Shown here piece after piece: positions 42,385 to 52,567 of a stretch of 64,000 nucleotides of DNA (its first letter is position 1; each line of letters starts with the position of its first letter). The notes beneath the pieces are model-generated. The model was not told the DNA's origin. It saw only the letters and a program-made list of their open reading frames with translations, and did not search any database. The stretch is from Cladosporium sp. IMV 00045. Taxonomy: Eukaryota > Ascomycota > Dothideomycetes > Cladosporiales > Cladosporiaceae. The translations under genes were made by a program, and so were the position numbers. The stretch covers positions 37,508 to 101,507 of the forward strand of contig MSJI02000943.1 of assembly GCA_001931905.2 (NCBI GenBank), given 5' to 3'.

Positions 42385-44180
42385 GAAGACCTGCGCTTTA
42401 GGTCAGCCATCTCCTCCTGCTTGCGACTTTGCGCGCAGGGGAGATCCAACGCTGGATGGATATCAGATCGGTGAACTCGCGTACCCTCTCGAACGCTGTT
42501 GAACATGCTCGCGGGTGCGTAGCGACAAAGATGGGTTTTGTCGACATTGTTGTGGATGGGTAAAGGCGGCCGAAGGCAGTACTGATGTTTCAAGATTTGC
42601 CGGCCTTCGTCGTGGCTTTGATGTTGAAAATGTTGCAATGAAGATGTGGTGGAATGAAGTGTTTTCCTTGAAGTAGTGATAAACTTCGGAGGAGGGGTGT
42701 TTGAAGGAATTGACAAGTTGCAGTCTCTGCAAAGCGTGCGTGAATTTATCGAGGCTCGTAAGACTCGGTTACGAATATACTTGTCACAGGTGAGGAGGTG
42801 ATCTCCACGTCTCGACAGTAGTAAGTGGTCCGGCGTCGTTGGACGGACCTGGGCTCTGCAAGTGATTCCCAGGGTGGGAGGGGACGAGTGGGTAGGCTTG
42901 CAGCGCCACATCGAACTTTGCGAGCTTTGGTGGGTGAATCCGGCGAGACAGGGTCGCAGAGCAGGGAACAAAGGCGTTCGGCCCTGTGCTCGGCCTATGA
43001 CAGGGCACCCAACGGATACTGCACGGGAAAATTGACGAATAGTGGATTGGCCATGGATCCTAGATCGCGGCTGCCCTCGCGTTAGATCCAAACTTGTAAA
43101 GTGACCTCTGCGCGTGCGTGTATGGCTGACGGAGTCTGGGCGAATTACGACTCGATTGATTTGCCGGTATTGACTTCATTGACTTTGGCATCGAAGATGT
43201 TTGTCTCGCGTCTTGCCCTTTGTTGCGAGCGGCTGATGCGAAAATAGGTCCGGGGCAGTTTTGCCGAAAGCAGCATCGGAGGGGGAGCCGTTCGACCGCA
43301 GACAGGCTACGTCACGGGATCCGGCAGAGGCATATGTCATGTTGTTAGCACAGAATTCGTTGTTGTCGCATGGGTAAGAACATCAAAGAGAAAACACTAG
43401 CAGGAGAACGTGGGGGTTGAGACATGCGACATGAGGTCCAGATAAGCATGCGTCCGTTCATTCCCTGGTGCTAGCAGAAAAACATGCGGGCATCGCGAGC
43501 ACGCCATCGCGCTACAGCCATGTTTGCGTCAAAGATCATCCTCACGGCATATGTAAAACTCGGCTGTCCATGTGTATCTCCTCGAACTGGTCCCTGTGAA
43601 GAAGAACTCTGTACCTACAAGGCTGAGAGTATGAGACGATCCCGTGGTGAAATCTGTGCGGGCCGCCTCGAGACACCGATGATTCCATCAAAAGCCCAGA
43701 CAATTCCATGCGTCAATCTCGAAGTGAAGACGCGAGGGCAGTAATACCGGGGACCATCGGATGCTGACCCAACATCTGCGCCAATGTCGCCCTAAGAACG
43801 TAGCTGGAGCCCATTTGCTTTGAGAACGAGCCAGACCACCTCTGCAGGCGCTCGACCTCTGTAGCTATACCAGCAAGCGGACAGTAGGCATGACCGGATT
43901 GCGCCATTGCGCGCCCTTGGTGGAGTCATGCACTGTAGCCACTCGAGCCACTGCAGCCTTTCAGGCAAAAGTCCGACAGGCGACCGAGGAAAAGCAAAGC
44001 ATTCCGCAGCGGCCACGCTTGCGCACAACGAAGCGACAAGGTGCTAACAGATATTTCCTCGCCACTAGCCTTTGCCCTAGCCGTCGGGTTCTCTGCTTCT
44101 ATCATGTGCCCAACGCTTGTCCAGGCTTTTGTTCCGTTATGTCTCAGCAGCGAATCAAGCCAAGCGAATCTTGACATCGC
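42385..44180. other. 1.8-kb region; may hide the first exon of the sulfotransferase-like gene
   Basis: The frame on the minus strand is open over 42381-43091, but the translation lacks family features. I could not find an exon encoding a P-loop. No other gene was recognised. Confidence 0.4.
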
Positions 44181-44730
44181 TCATTGCTTCTTGACAGCAG
44201 GTTCCGGGATCTTCCAGTTATTCACCTCCCACCACCATCTCCTGATCTTGGCACCGACACTCTGTCCTTGCAAGGTGGACGATCGATTGAGGTGACGCCA
44301 GCCAGAAACGATGAGCGTCCAAGCCATACCCTGCACAAGGGGCATGAATACCTGCGACTTAGTTAGAATACCAACCAAGAACCTCTAGAAATGTCAAGAA
44401 GCAAACCTGATCCCTCATCGTGATGTACGTAACCACCTTCCAATCCTTCGCGTCCTTGATACTCGCCAGATAGCTCTGCTCGAAGCGCAAGTCCGGGAGC
44501 GGAGGCATCTGCGGCTTGCGCGGTGCCGGGCGCAGGACAGACAAGGGCACTTCGTCTTCGTCGATGTCTGAGAGCACGTCGACGGAAGGCGACCTGTCGA
44601 GGCGGACGGGCTCTTTCTCTGACGCGGCGGTGGATGGGTTCATGTCGTGCTCGATGCTGGGAGACTCGATGATGTGGGCGCTTTGAATCGTTTCGGCCGC
44701 CTGGATGGCGGCGTCTTGGACTCCGGCCAT
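44181..44730 (-). CDS. DUF1770 family protein, Atg43-like
   Basis: 164 residues from exons 44730-44407 and 44351-44181; the 55-base intron has a CTAAC branch site and CGCAG acceptor, and both exons are whole codons. The N-terminal half is acidic and disordered (VLSDIDEDEVPLSVLRP). The conserved core is PDLRFEQSYLASIKDAKDWK and VTYITMRDQ, continuing in exon 2 with VFMPLVQGMAWTLIVSGWRH and a basic/aromatic tail. This matches the fungal DUF1770 family, which to my knowledge was renamed after the S. pombe mitophagy receptor Atg43. The hydrophobic stretch in exon 2 could be a membrane segment in the mitochondrial outer membrane. It diverges from calcineurin B with only 262 bases between start codons. 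Confidence 0.78.
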
Positions 44731-44992
44731 GCTGTGATGTGGTGGTGTCCTTGAGAAGATTTTGTGCGGAGACTGGTGCTCGATTGGTAGTATATTTAGT
44801 CGGCGGTGATGTTGTTTGGCACGTGTTGATGTTTCGTCAGGCAAACAGCTTGACCCGCAAGCGCTGGCTGGCTGGGTCTCGAAGCCTCAGCCTCAGGCAA
44901 CTCTAGAGCTGGAGGGGTCACCAAAGTGGCATAGATGTAGAGAGCAACAGGCGACACAAACCCAGGCCCAACAACACAGATACGCCGTCAAG
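44731..44992. promoter_or_regulatory. Short divergent promoter, Atg43-like gene / calcineurin B
   Basis: 262 bases between the two ATG codons, so both promoters and leaders must share it. No sharp motif was recognised. The calcineurin side has a CA-rich leader (ACACAAACCCAGGCCC). Confidence 0.6.
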
Positions 44993-45822
44993 ATGGGAAA
45001 CGCGAACTCTCAGATGCTGGAGAACATTGTTCATGGGAGTAACTGTGAGTTTCACGCAACTGATCGCCCGATGGACCGCATATCGCTCTTACGGTGTGCC
45101 CTCGATTTGAAGAACAATATACGCTAACACCATGTCCTCTACACAGTCGACCGCGAGGAAGTCGACAGATTACGCAAGCGTTTTATGAAACTGGACAAGG
45201 TGTGCCCTCGCTCTTCAAAAAGCGCCCAACAACCCTCCTACGCGCACCGCTGACGCCGACCGCCAGGATGGCTCCGGCACGATCGAGCGCGAAGAGTTCC
45301 TGCAACTACCACAAGTCTCCTCCAACCCGCTGGCGACCCGCATGATCGCGATTTTCGACGAAGACGGCGGCGGAGACGTCGATTTCCAGGAGTTCGTGTC
45401 CGGGCTCAGCGCCTTCAGCAGCAAGGGAAACAAGGAGGAGAAGCTGCGGTTCGCGTTCAAGGTCTACGATATCGATCGCGATGGCTACATCAGCAACGGC
45501 GAGCTGTTCATCGTGCTCAAGATGATGGTGGGGAGCAACTTGAAGGATCAGCAGCTGCAGCAGGTGAGTTGTGCGGAAGGCAGGAGGTGGGATGTTCGCT
45601 TGGGCGAGAGTGGATGGCTGACGGAGAGGGACAGATTGTCGACAAGACTATCATGGAAGCCGACCAGGACCACGACGGCAAGATCAGCTTTGAGGAGTTC
45701 ACGAAGATGGTGGAGAACACGGATGTGTCTATGAGCATGACTTTGGGTACGTTTGCACGCTTGATCTTCACGTACTTCTGCTCTGTACTGACTGGTGGGC
45801 TTCTTTCACAGATCAATTCTAG
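44993..45822 (+). CDS. cnaB: Calcineurin regulatory subunit B
   Basis: The Ca2+-binding regulatory subunit of the protein phosphatase calcineurin. Five exons (44993-45044, 45147-45199, 45267-45563, 45635-45746, 45812-45822) join exactly to 174 residues, the standard length. MGNANSQ carries the N-myristoylation glycine. Four EF-hand loops are visible: [36 protein letters not shown] and [12 protein letters not shown]. The linker [20 protein letters not shown] is the surface that meets the catalytic subunit. The last exon supplies only DQF and the stop. It acts in Ca2+ signalling, stress tolerance and hyphal growth through the Crz1-type pathway. The exon structure with a tiny final exon is easily missed. 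Confidence 0.97.
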
Positions 45823-46340
45823 TGGTCCTACAGCGATACCCGCGGGACAAACTACCTGGCGTTTTTTGTGTTGCGAAGGATCAGAGCAAACAAATCACGA
45901 AATGATGAAGATGCATTTATACGGCGTGCATCACGTAGCTGGCCTGCGTCTGGCGAAATTCTGTTTCACTTCGGCTGTGTCTACTCTTGTTCCTTGACCT
46001 CAAGTAGTCCGTGGCTTTGAAGGGCCAGCCTCTCGAGGACCTCCACCAAGATGAAATGCACGGGAGCATGAGGCTGTATTTCCATCCTTTCTGGGCTATT
46101 CAAGTCTCCAAAACAAAACAGAAAAAATTGATTCAGGAGCAATAGGATAACGCCTCGCCAGCAACGCGAGCCTTAGCTTCAGCGCTATACAGAAGAAATA
46201 AAAGAAACGATAGGGTATCTCGCCATAGCCGTACACTCACTCCTTCACAGAGAAGGCAGCAAAGTGCTCCCTATCCAACGTTTGATCACACAGGGCCTGG
46301 AGTTTCTTCGAGAGTTCTTCCAAGATCTGCAGCCAAATCT
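45823..46340. other. Convergent 3' region
   Basis: 518 bases with the 3' ends of calcineurin B and the thaumatin-like gene. It has AATAAAAG-like stretches near 46198. Nothing else was seen. Confidence 0.45.
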
Positions 46341-47587
46341 CTAATTGAGCAGTGCAATCATGAAAGATCCGAGCACGACAGCTCTCAAAGCCGTGCCATC
46401 AGTCAATGCCATTGCAGTCGTGAAGACATTCCTCGCGGCGTCTGCGGCGCGGCCTGAATGCTGCACTTCGCCGGATCCCCTGTAGAAAATACAAAGGTCA
46501 GTCCTACTGTCTAAAAATGATTGATTGGAGCAGCAACACTCACTTGGACGAAGCCAGAATGTTCGTGCTCAGCCCACCAGGGCAGAAGACGACCTTGAAG
46601 CCCGCTCCCTCGGGTACACTAAACGTCGAGTCCTGGTCGTCGTAGGCGAAAGAGTAGGCGTCCGGGCACACGTTCTTGGCCGCTTTGGAGTAGTAGTTGG
46701 ACGAGCACTTGCTAGGGCCGTCGTACTTCCCCGTGCAGCAATACGCGGGCTCGTTGTATTTCGCGCATGCCGAGAAGCATGGGCTGAACGCGGGTCGTTG
46801 CACGTTGCCGTCCGGATAAGGGTATACGCCACTCCCTGGTGCTGAGGGTGGAGAGACTTGCAGATCCCACGGGCACCATTGTGCAACTGTGGAGGCGGAG
46901 GCGTCGTTGAAGGGGAGAGGGTTGGAGGAGTCTGTTCCTAGGAATTGCTGCGAGCCTTTGTAGGGATCGTGGTTTGCAGGGCCAAGGTCTCCTATGCTCG
47001 CGACACAGGATGGGTTGGTCTGATTAGGTGGGATATCATCGACGTTGGCTTTGCCATTTCCCTGGAGGACGATGGCAATTGGCAGGTTGTAGCCGTCGAC
47101 AAGGCTGATATCGTAATAGGAGAGATCGTGAGCGCCGCTCAGTGTGAACTCAGCGAGCGTAGTTGGGATTTCGCCGGTCCCTTTGCATTGGAGGAAAGGA
47201 CCGCAGTCGCCTGTAGTGCATTGCCGTCCTTGACCTGATGGTTTTCCGGCATCGTTGAAAGTGCAGTTCGTCCGGCCCCAGACGCGGCCTTGCCAGTCTT
47301 GAGAGACATGAAGCGTTTTGTTAGAACCAGGTGAAAGCTTGAAGCTGTTGCTTGTCAGTACATTTACTCGCTCGATGCGATGCATGTCAGGAAACCTACC
47401 CGCTATCTGATGGAGGAGTTCCTGCCTGTGTGAGTATGCCAGGGTGTATCGTTTCACTGCATTGATTTGACACGATCAGTGGGATGTTGGCGTTGCTGTT
47501 TTGCCGTTTCTCCACCTTCCACTTCATGTGATGTTCGGCGTAGCCAGAAGCAAACATAGACAGTGTGAAAAAGAGCGTTGGATGCAT
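46341..47587 (-). CDS. Thaumatin-like secreted protein with GPI-type C-terminus
   Basis: Three exons on the minus strand (47587-47400, 47344-46544, 46479-46341) give 375 residues. A signal peptide (MHPTLFFTLSMFASGYA) is followed by a KR site. The thaumatin domain then runs IPLIVSNQCSETIHPGILT, LHVSQDWQGRVWGRTNC, CGPFLQCKGTGEIPTTLAEF, YYDISLVDGYNLPIAIV and YCCTGKYDGPSKC to FCP, with the many cysteines of the family. The coding frame could stop just after exon 2 at a TGA. However, a GTGAGT donor there leads to a third exon that ends in a hydrophobic tail (AVVLGSFMIALLN) after a small-residue region, as in GPI-anchored proteins. Fungal thaumatins are thought to bind or cleave cell-wall glucans. 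Cell-surface location is inferred. Confidence 0.88.
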
Positions 47588-48153
47588 GTTTCGTATAGGC
47601 GCCCTGAGGCTGCTTTGAGGTTGAATCAGGGTATGCTCGGAGGTGACAGGAGACCAGCTACTGTGTTGGACTACCAGAGAGCGAAACAATAGCAAGCCGA
47701 TGAGTACAATAGACTGCGGCTTTTACATGGCGGTTGGCGATATCAATGATGGCGGCGGCGTTTATTGCACGCCCAAGCGCGATGACATGTACTGCGGTAT
47801 GGCCGACATGGTATGAAACAAGGCAGCTGCTACACGAGCTTGCAGTAGCCGCATACCTGAGATCGAGCTATTTATAAAAGCGCTTGCCTCGTGGTCCACC
47901 AGTTGACAGCGCAGAGGCAGGCGAAGATGAAACTGAAGACCATTCCAGATCGCTTCGACGATGTTGCGCTGCCACAGACGTCACCTCACGTTCCACCCCT
48001 GTCGCTCCCAAGGCAAACGCTCCCGATCAAACCGCAGCAACGTGTATCGGAGCTATCAGCGTCGCTTACACATATCCGGCTCACTGGGCAGATGAAATAT
48101 ACCGTCAACTAGTCAAATTACGGATTTCCACGCTACTGTGTCATCTATTGGCC
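47588..48153. other. Divergent promoter region, thaumatin / aminopeptidase
   Basis: 566 bases. The aminopeptidase frame is open upstream to 47884 without an ATG. A TATTTATAAAAG element near 47869-47880 resembles a TATA box. Confidence 0.4.
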
Positions 48154-49731
48154 ATGCGATCAAACGAACAGGCTTCCAGGCCTGCATTTGATGTGACAGT
48201 GCAAGGGGATGGAATTGACAAATACCCTGCCAAAGCACACGCACGACGCGTCGCGGAGGCCTCTGGCTCCGGCTCTTCTGTGATAGTACTGGAAGGCGAA
48301 AAGAAAGTGAACTACTCCAATTCAGACCAGCCGCGCCACTTCCGTCAGGACCGGTACTTCTACTATATCACGGGCTGCAACGAACCGGACTGCTATGTCA
48401 CGTACGACATAGCCAAAGACTACTTGACACTGTGGCTACCCCGTGCGAACCCTTCACGGATCTTTTACGATGGCAGAGGAAGTACGCCATCAGAAGCCAT
48501 CGAGAAGTATGATGTAGACGACGCGAAATACATCCGAGGTGGTATCCAACAGGACGCCTCTGTTGCTGCACTATTGAGCATACTACGGTTTGGAGCTTAC
48601 AATGCCGAGACACTACTTTGCATGCCCAAGATCAGACCAGCCCTGTCGGGGTGCGAGGATTACCTGAAATCAGGGCTCAATGTCATTGCCGACAATGGCT
48701 TGAAAAACGCCTTTGACACCTGCCGCGCCATCAAAGATGCGAACGAAATCGCACTCATACGCAAAGCAAATGAGATCTCGTCGCAGGCTCACCTCGAGGT
48801 CTTCAAATCCCTACGACACCTGAAGAAAGAAGCCGAAGCCGAGGGATTGTTTATGAACACTTGCATCAGCAGAGATGCCAAAGAGCAAGCGTACGGGCCC
48901 ATCGTAGGATCTGGACCGAACGCAGGTATCCTGCACTACCAAGCGAACAACGAGCCATTCGAGGATCGGCAATTGCTTCTCATCGACGCAAGCTGCGAGT
49001 GGCAGCTGTATGCTGCAGACATCACCCGTACGATGCCTCTGAATGAGAAGAAGCCGGGACACTGGCCAAGTAAAGAGTCAGAAGCAATCTACAAGGCCGT
49101 AGAAAAGGTCCAGGAGGCTTGCATACGACTACTGAAGCCTGGGAGGCGTTTCATTGATGTCAACTGGTGCGCGATGCACATGACTATCGACTTACTGCTT
49201 GATCTTGGCCTACTGAAAGGCGACCACATGGAGATCTTCCACACTGGCACAGTCTCAGCTTTCTTCCCGCATGGCTTGGGCCACCACATTGGTCTTGAGG
49301 TTCACGATGTGGCTCCCCCTCATCACCTCAAGACGGCATCCGTGCCCAGTGTGCGTGATGCATACGCTGCCTATACCAAAGAACTTTTCCCCCAACACAA
49401 CGCTCTACCAAAAGTCACAGAAGCAGAGCACTTCTCCCTGAACCCGTCGACATCACTCGCTCCTTGCACCATCGAGTCGCCACCTCTCGAACCGGGCAAC
49501 ATCGTCACGATCGAGCCTGGCATTTATTTCAATAAGTTCATTCTGGACACGGTCTTCTTGCCCGACCCCAAGCACAGCAAGTTCATCGACGAGGAAGTCT
49601 TGAAGAGATACATGCCAGTGGGTGGCGTTCGTGTTGAAGATGATATCCTGATCACGGATAAGGGTTTTGAGAATTTGACGGGTGCGCTCAAGGGTGAAGA
49701 GATGCTTGATGCTATTCGGAAAGGGAAGTAG
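48154..49731 (+). CDS. pepP: Xaa-Pro aminopeptidase (M24B)
   Basis: A single-exon protein of 525 residues from the first in-frame ATG. The N-terminal half is the creatinase-like domain (NYSNSDQPRHFRQDRYFYY, TLWLPRANPSRIFYDG). The C-terminal pita-bread fold holds five metal ligands by position: D278 and D289 in IDASCEWQLYAADITRT, H377 in HGLGHHIGLEVHD, E454 in TIEPGIY and E495 in VRVEDD. This is a two-metal enzyme that removes an N-terminal residue before proline in peptides, probably in the cytosol. One small difference is Ser after the first metal Asp (DAS where many relatives have DAG). It diverges from the thaumatin gene. Confidence 0.95.
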   Translation: MRSNEQASRPAFDVTVQGDGIDKYPAKAHARRVAEASGSGSSVIVLEGEKKVNYSNSDQPRHFRQDRYFYYITGCNEPDCYVTYDIAKDYLTLWLPRANPSRIFYDGRGSTPSEAIEKYDVDDAKYIRGGIQQDASVAALLSILRFGAYNAETLLCMPKIRPALSGCEDYLKSGLNVIADNGLKNAFDTCRAIKDANEIALIRKANEISSQAHLEVFKSLRHLKKEAEAEGLFMNTCISRDAKEQAYGPIVGSGPNAGILHYQANNEPFEDRQLLLIDASCEWQLYAADITRTMPLNEKKPGHWPSKESEAIYKAVEKVQEACIRLLKPGRRFIDVNWCAMHMTIDLLLDLGLLKGDHMEIFHTGTVSAFFPHGLGHHIGLEVHDVAPPHHLKTASVPSVRDAYAAYTKELFPQHNALPKVTEAEHFSLNPSTSLAPCTIESPPLEPGNIVTIEPGIYFNKFILDTVFLPDPKHSKFIDEEVLKRYMPVGGVRVEDDILITDKGFENLTGALKGEEMLDAIRKGK

Positions 49732-50277
49732 TTACGTCGATATAATTCATGCAGCGTAAGGTAATCACATGTGGGCAGTTTCCCTGACCATGTTGGAAAT
49801 CGTGCGTAGCATAATCATGTCTTGCTGAAGGCCTTCTCTGTCAAGGTCTTCTACATATGTCAATGTCTTCTATATCTCTGGAGATTTGAAGTCTAGGTTG
49901 ATATGTAAAGTGACAAGATCGATGTGCTACTCACCGAGTTCGACGATTATTTGTGCAAAGTACGATAGAGTCACGCATGTAACAGCGCCCATGACAGTTG
50001 GCCTCTTTGTTTGTTTTTAGTCAAAGAAAGACAAGACCGGCAATTATTGAGGGGCTGTTTTTGCAAGATTTGGGTGAAGGAGTTCGGGGGAACGGCACTT
50101 TCGAGACTCGCTGTCTGATCAGACGTCTTCTCACGTCTCACTCCGCGCCCTCACGTCATTCACATCCAACCACCACCTCCATTAACGACCATGTCTGCAT
50201 TTACTTGATTGCCGTTTTGCATTTCTTTTGTCCGACCTATTCACGACCCGCATCTGCCATTCTCTCTCCGGAATACC
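49732..50277. other. Intergenic region before the PP2C gene
   Basis: 546 bases. The coding frame of the PP2C gene is open upstream to 50209 without an ATG. The final 150 bases are a CT/CA-rich leader. Nothing else was recognised. Confidence 0.4.
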
Positions 50278-51990
50278 ATGAAACACACCGGCCGGCCTTT
50301 CAGCGTCGCCAAAGCCCTGCGATCACTTTTCGAAGAGCCCCTCCTCAACAGCAGTCCATCCATAGCCCAACGACGAGCCTTCCACGAATACTTTGTCACT
50401 CACCTCCCTTCCACCTCACTATCGCCCGACCGAGCACAGCCTACCCGACACCACCACTTCCCGCGTGATGAATCCAAGCCGCACTCAGGATCCCCAGAGC
50501 GCGCGGCGCAACTGACGCCAGGACCTACCAATAGAGACACGACAGTTGTCCGCATACCTATCAAGTCCGCAAAACACCACTTTGGCGCCGGGGTGAGCAG
50601 AGGCAGCAGGCCCTACAATGAAGACACCTACCAGGCGGGTACGATCGAGATTCCGGCGTTTGCGAAGCGGCAACCGATGAGCTTGACGAGGAACCAAATA
50701 CAGAGTGGAAGGAATGCGAATGAGAACAAAGCCGCGAAAAGCGGAAATGGCGATCCGCAAGTGTTCTACTTCGGCGTATTTGACGGGCATGGAGGAACGG
50801 AGTGTAGCGAGTTTCTGCGTGACAGGTTGCATGCGTATCTTGAAGAATCCGCGGTTCTGTTTGGCATGGAGAGCTCTTTGCGGCCACGGAATGAGTTCGA
50901 TGGCAATGGCGAGGCTTGCGGTTCTGAGGGCGGCGTGATGGGTGCGCAGGACCCGGAAGACTTGCAAAAGAGCCTCGTTAGCGACTGGAAGGAGACTGTC
51001 GGAGGCTACTTCAAGAGGTTCAAACCTGAATGGTTCCCAGCTGTGTCGACCGGATCTTCTCTGTCCACGCCCTCAACCGACGACAACTCTTCGATTGAGA
51101 CGGTCCTAAGCTACGCTTTCCTGAAAGCAGACTTGGATTTCACAAAGGCACAAGCGGCGAAGCGCTCTGAACCCCCTCCTACCGGCCCGCCACCTTCTTC
51201 GGTTGATGATCCTGTGCTCAGCGACAAGCCATTGAACGAGTCGGACGTGCTATCTAATCCTGAAAAGCCTGCATCGCAGAACCTGAGCAGTCGGCCTGTT
51301 GCTCGTGGCTCGAGCCCAGACTTGAGCAAGCCGATCGGTAGCGATAAGCGCTTCAAAGGCGGCTCGACTGCTTCTATTGCCATGTTCAGCACACCCACTT
51401 CCACGCCTTTCTGGACACCTGCTTCACCCAGTACACTGCTTGTTGCCCATGTGGGAGACACTCGTGTCCTGCTGTGCCGAACGAGCGACGGCAAATCTGT
51501 GCCTTTGACCATCAACCACCACCCCTCGACACCTGTGGAAGCTACTCGCTTGCGCCGCTACGCCGCAACATTCGTCACAGACTCCTTCGGCGAGGAGCGC
51601 ATGCTGGGACTCGCCAACACCCGCTCTTTTGGCGACATTGCCTCGAAACGGATTGGTGTCAGCGCCGAGCCTCAGATCACCACTGTGCAGGTTGCACCTG
51701 CCGAGCACTCCTTCCTGGTGCTGATGTCGGATGGCGTCTGTGGCCACTTGTCTGACCAGGAGATCGTAGACGTGGTCAAAGAGGCCAGGACGCCAGCTCA
51801 AGCGGCGCAAGATCTCGTTTCGTTTGCGACAGAGGTGAACCCTGACGATGCGGACAATGCCACCGCGCTGGTGGTGCGATTGGGAGGGTGGGAGAGACGT
51901 AGTGAAGGCGGTGGTGGTAGCATCGGGACGAAGGAGCAGAGACAGTACAGGAAGAATGAGGCGGCTGATCCTAGGCAGAGGAGGCAGTGA
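50278..51990 (+). CDS. PP2C-family serine/threonine phosphatase, Ptc6-like
   Basis: A single-exon protein of 570 residues. The first 100 residues are basic and Ser/Pro-rich and could target mitochondria, as in yeast Ptc6. PP2C motifs appear in order: SRPYNED (110-116), FGVFDGHGG (165-173), VAHVGDTRVLLCR, LGLANTRSFGDIASKRIGV, FLVLMSDGVCGHLSDQEIV and DDADNATALVVRL. The aspartates that bind the Mg/Mn pair are therefore kept (FDGHGG, SDGV, DADN). A long insert of about 200 residues between the second and third motifs is Ser/Pro-rich and disordered, which is usual for this subgroup. In yeast, Ptc6 regulates pyruvate dehydrogenase and mitophagy; that role here is inferred from resemblance only. Confidence 0.9.
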   Translation: MKHTGRPFSVAKALRSLFEEPLLNSSPSIAQRRAFHEYFVTHLPSTSLSPDRAQPTRHHHFPRDESKPHSGSPERAAQLTPGPTNRDTTVVRIPIKSAKHHFGAGVSRGSRPYNEDTYQAGTIEIPAFAKRQPMSLTRNQIQSGRNANENKAAKSGNGDPQVFYFGVFDGHGGTECSEFLRDRLHAYLEESAVLFGMESSLRPRNEFDGNGEACGSEGGVMGAQDPEDLQKSLVSDWKETVGGYFKRFKPEWFPAVSTGSSLSTPSTDDNSSIETVLSYAFLKADLDFTKAQAAKRSEPPPTGPPPSSVDDPVLSDKPLNESDVLSNPEKPASQNLSSRPVARGSSPDLSKPIGSDKRFKGGSTASIAMFSTPTSTPFWTPASPSTLLVAHVGDTRVLLCRTSDGKSVPLTINHHPSTPVEATRLRRYAATFVTDSFGEERMLGLANTRSFGDIASKRIGVSAEPQITTVQVAPAEHSFLVLMSDGVCGHLSDQEIVDVVKEARTPAQAAQDLVSFATEVNPDDADNATALVVRLGGWERRSEGGGGSIGTKEQRQYRKNEAADPRQRRQ

Positions 51991-52567
51991 GGAAACGTTG
52001 TCGCCACGCATCGACTTCTAGAATCATGCAAAAAGGGCACTTTACATATTGTATAGTTCAAGTTGAAGCTTTTGTGAATTTGATGATCGTGGTTCTTACT
52101 TCGTTGTCATGTTGCACAGATGTATATATACCTTACCTGGTAGGTTGAGCAGAGGTTATTGATCCGTTGCACCGAAATGGGTACATGCATTGGTTCATAA
52201 GATGAAATACCTTATCCATGACATCGATATGGTTGTCGACATTATTCTCTTACTTCGCTACACACATATACAGTATGAATGATCAAGCAATTCCGTCAGT
52301 GATCGATCAATAATAACGCGATAAATAATATGCGCGCTAGAACAGCGAGTGACAATGTTTTTTCCTCGACCGCTGCTTTTTAGCGCTTCCAGTTGCTGTT
52401 GCAACCGCTGGACCACAACACACCATCAAGCCGAGCCTTTGAAGATCGCAACAACTGCCAAACGAGATTAAGCACGACCACCGACCACCGCACGCGAAAA
52501 ACACGCGAAAAGCAATGCTGGCTGCACAATAACACCACCCTAGCCGCCTGAATATACTAACAACACC
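51991..52567. other. Intergenic region before the Cut12-like gene
   Basis: 577 bases, AT-rich near 52080-52340, then a CA-rich leader. No gene was recognised. Confidence 0.4.

Noticed and set aside
42381..43091. Minus-strand frame of 236 codons upstream of the sulfotransferase-like gene
   Set aside because: Translation is Ser/His/Arg-rich without structure and does not contain the P-loop expected of a first exon.
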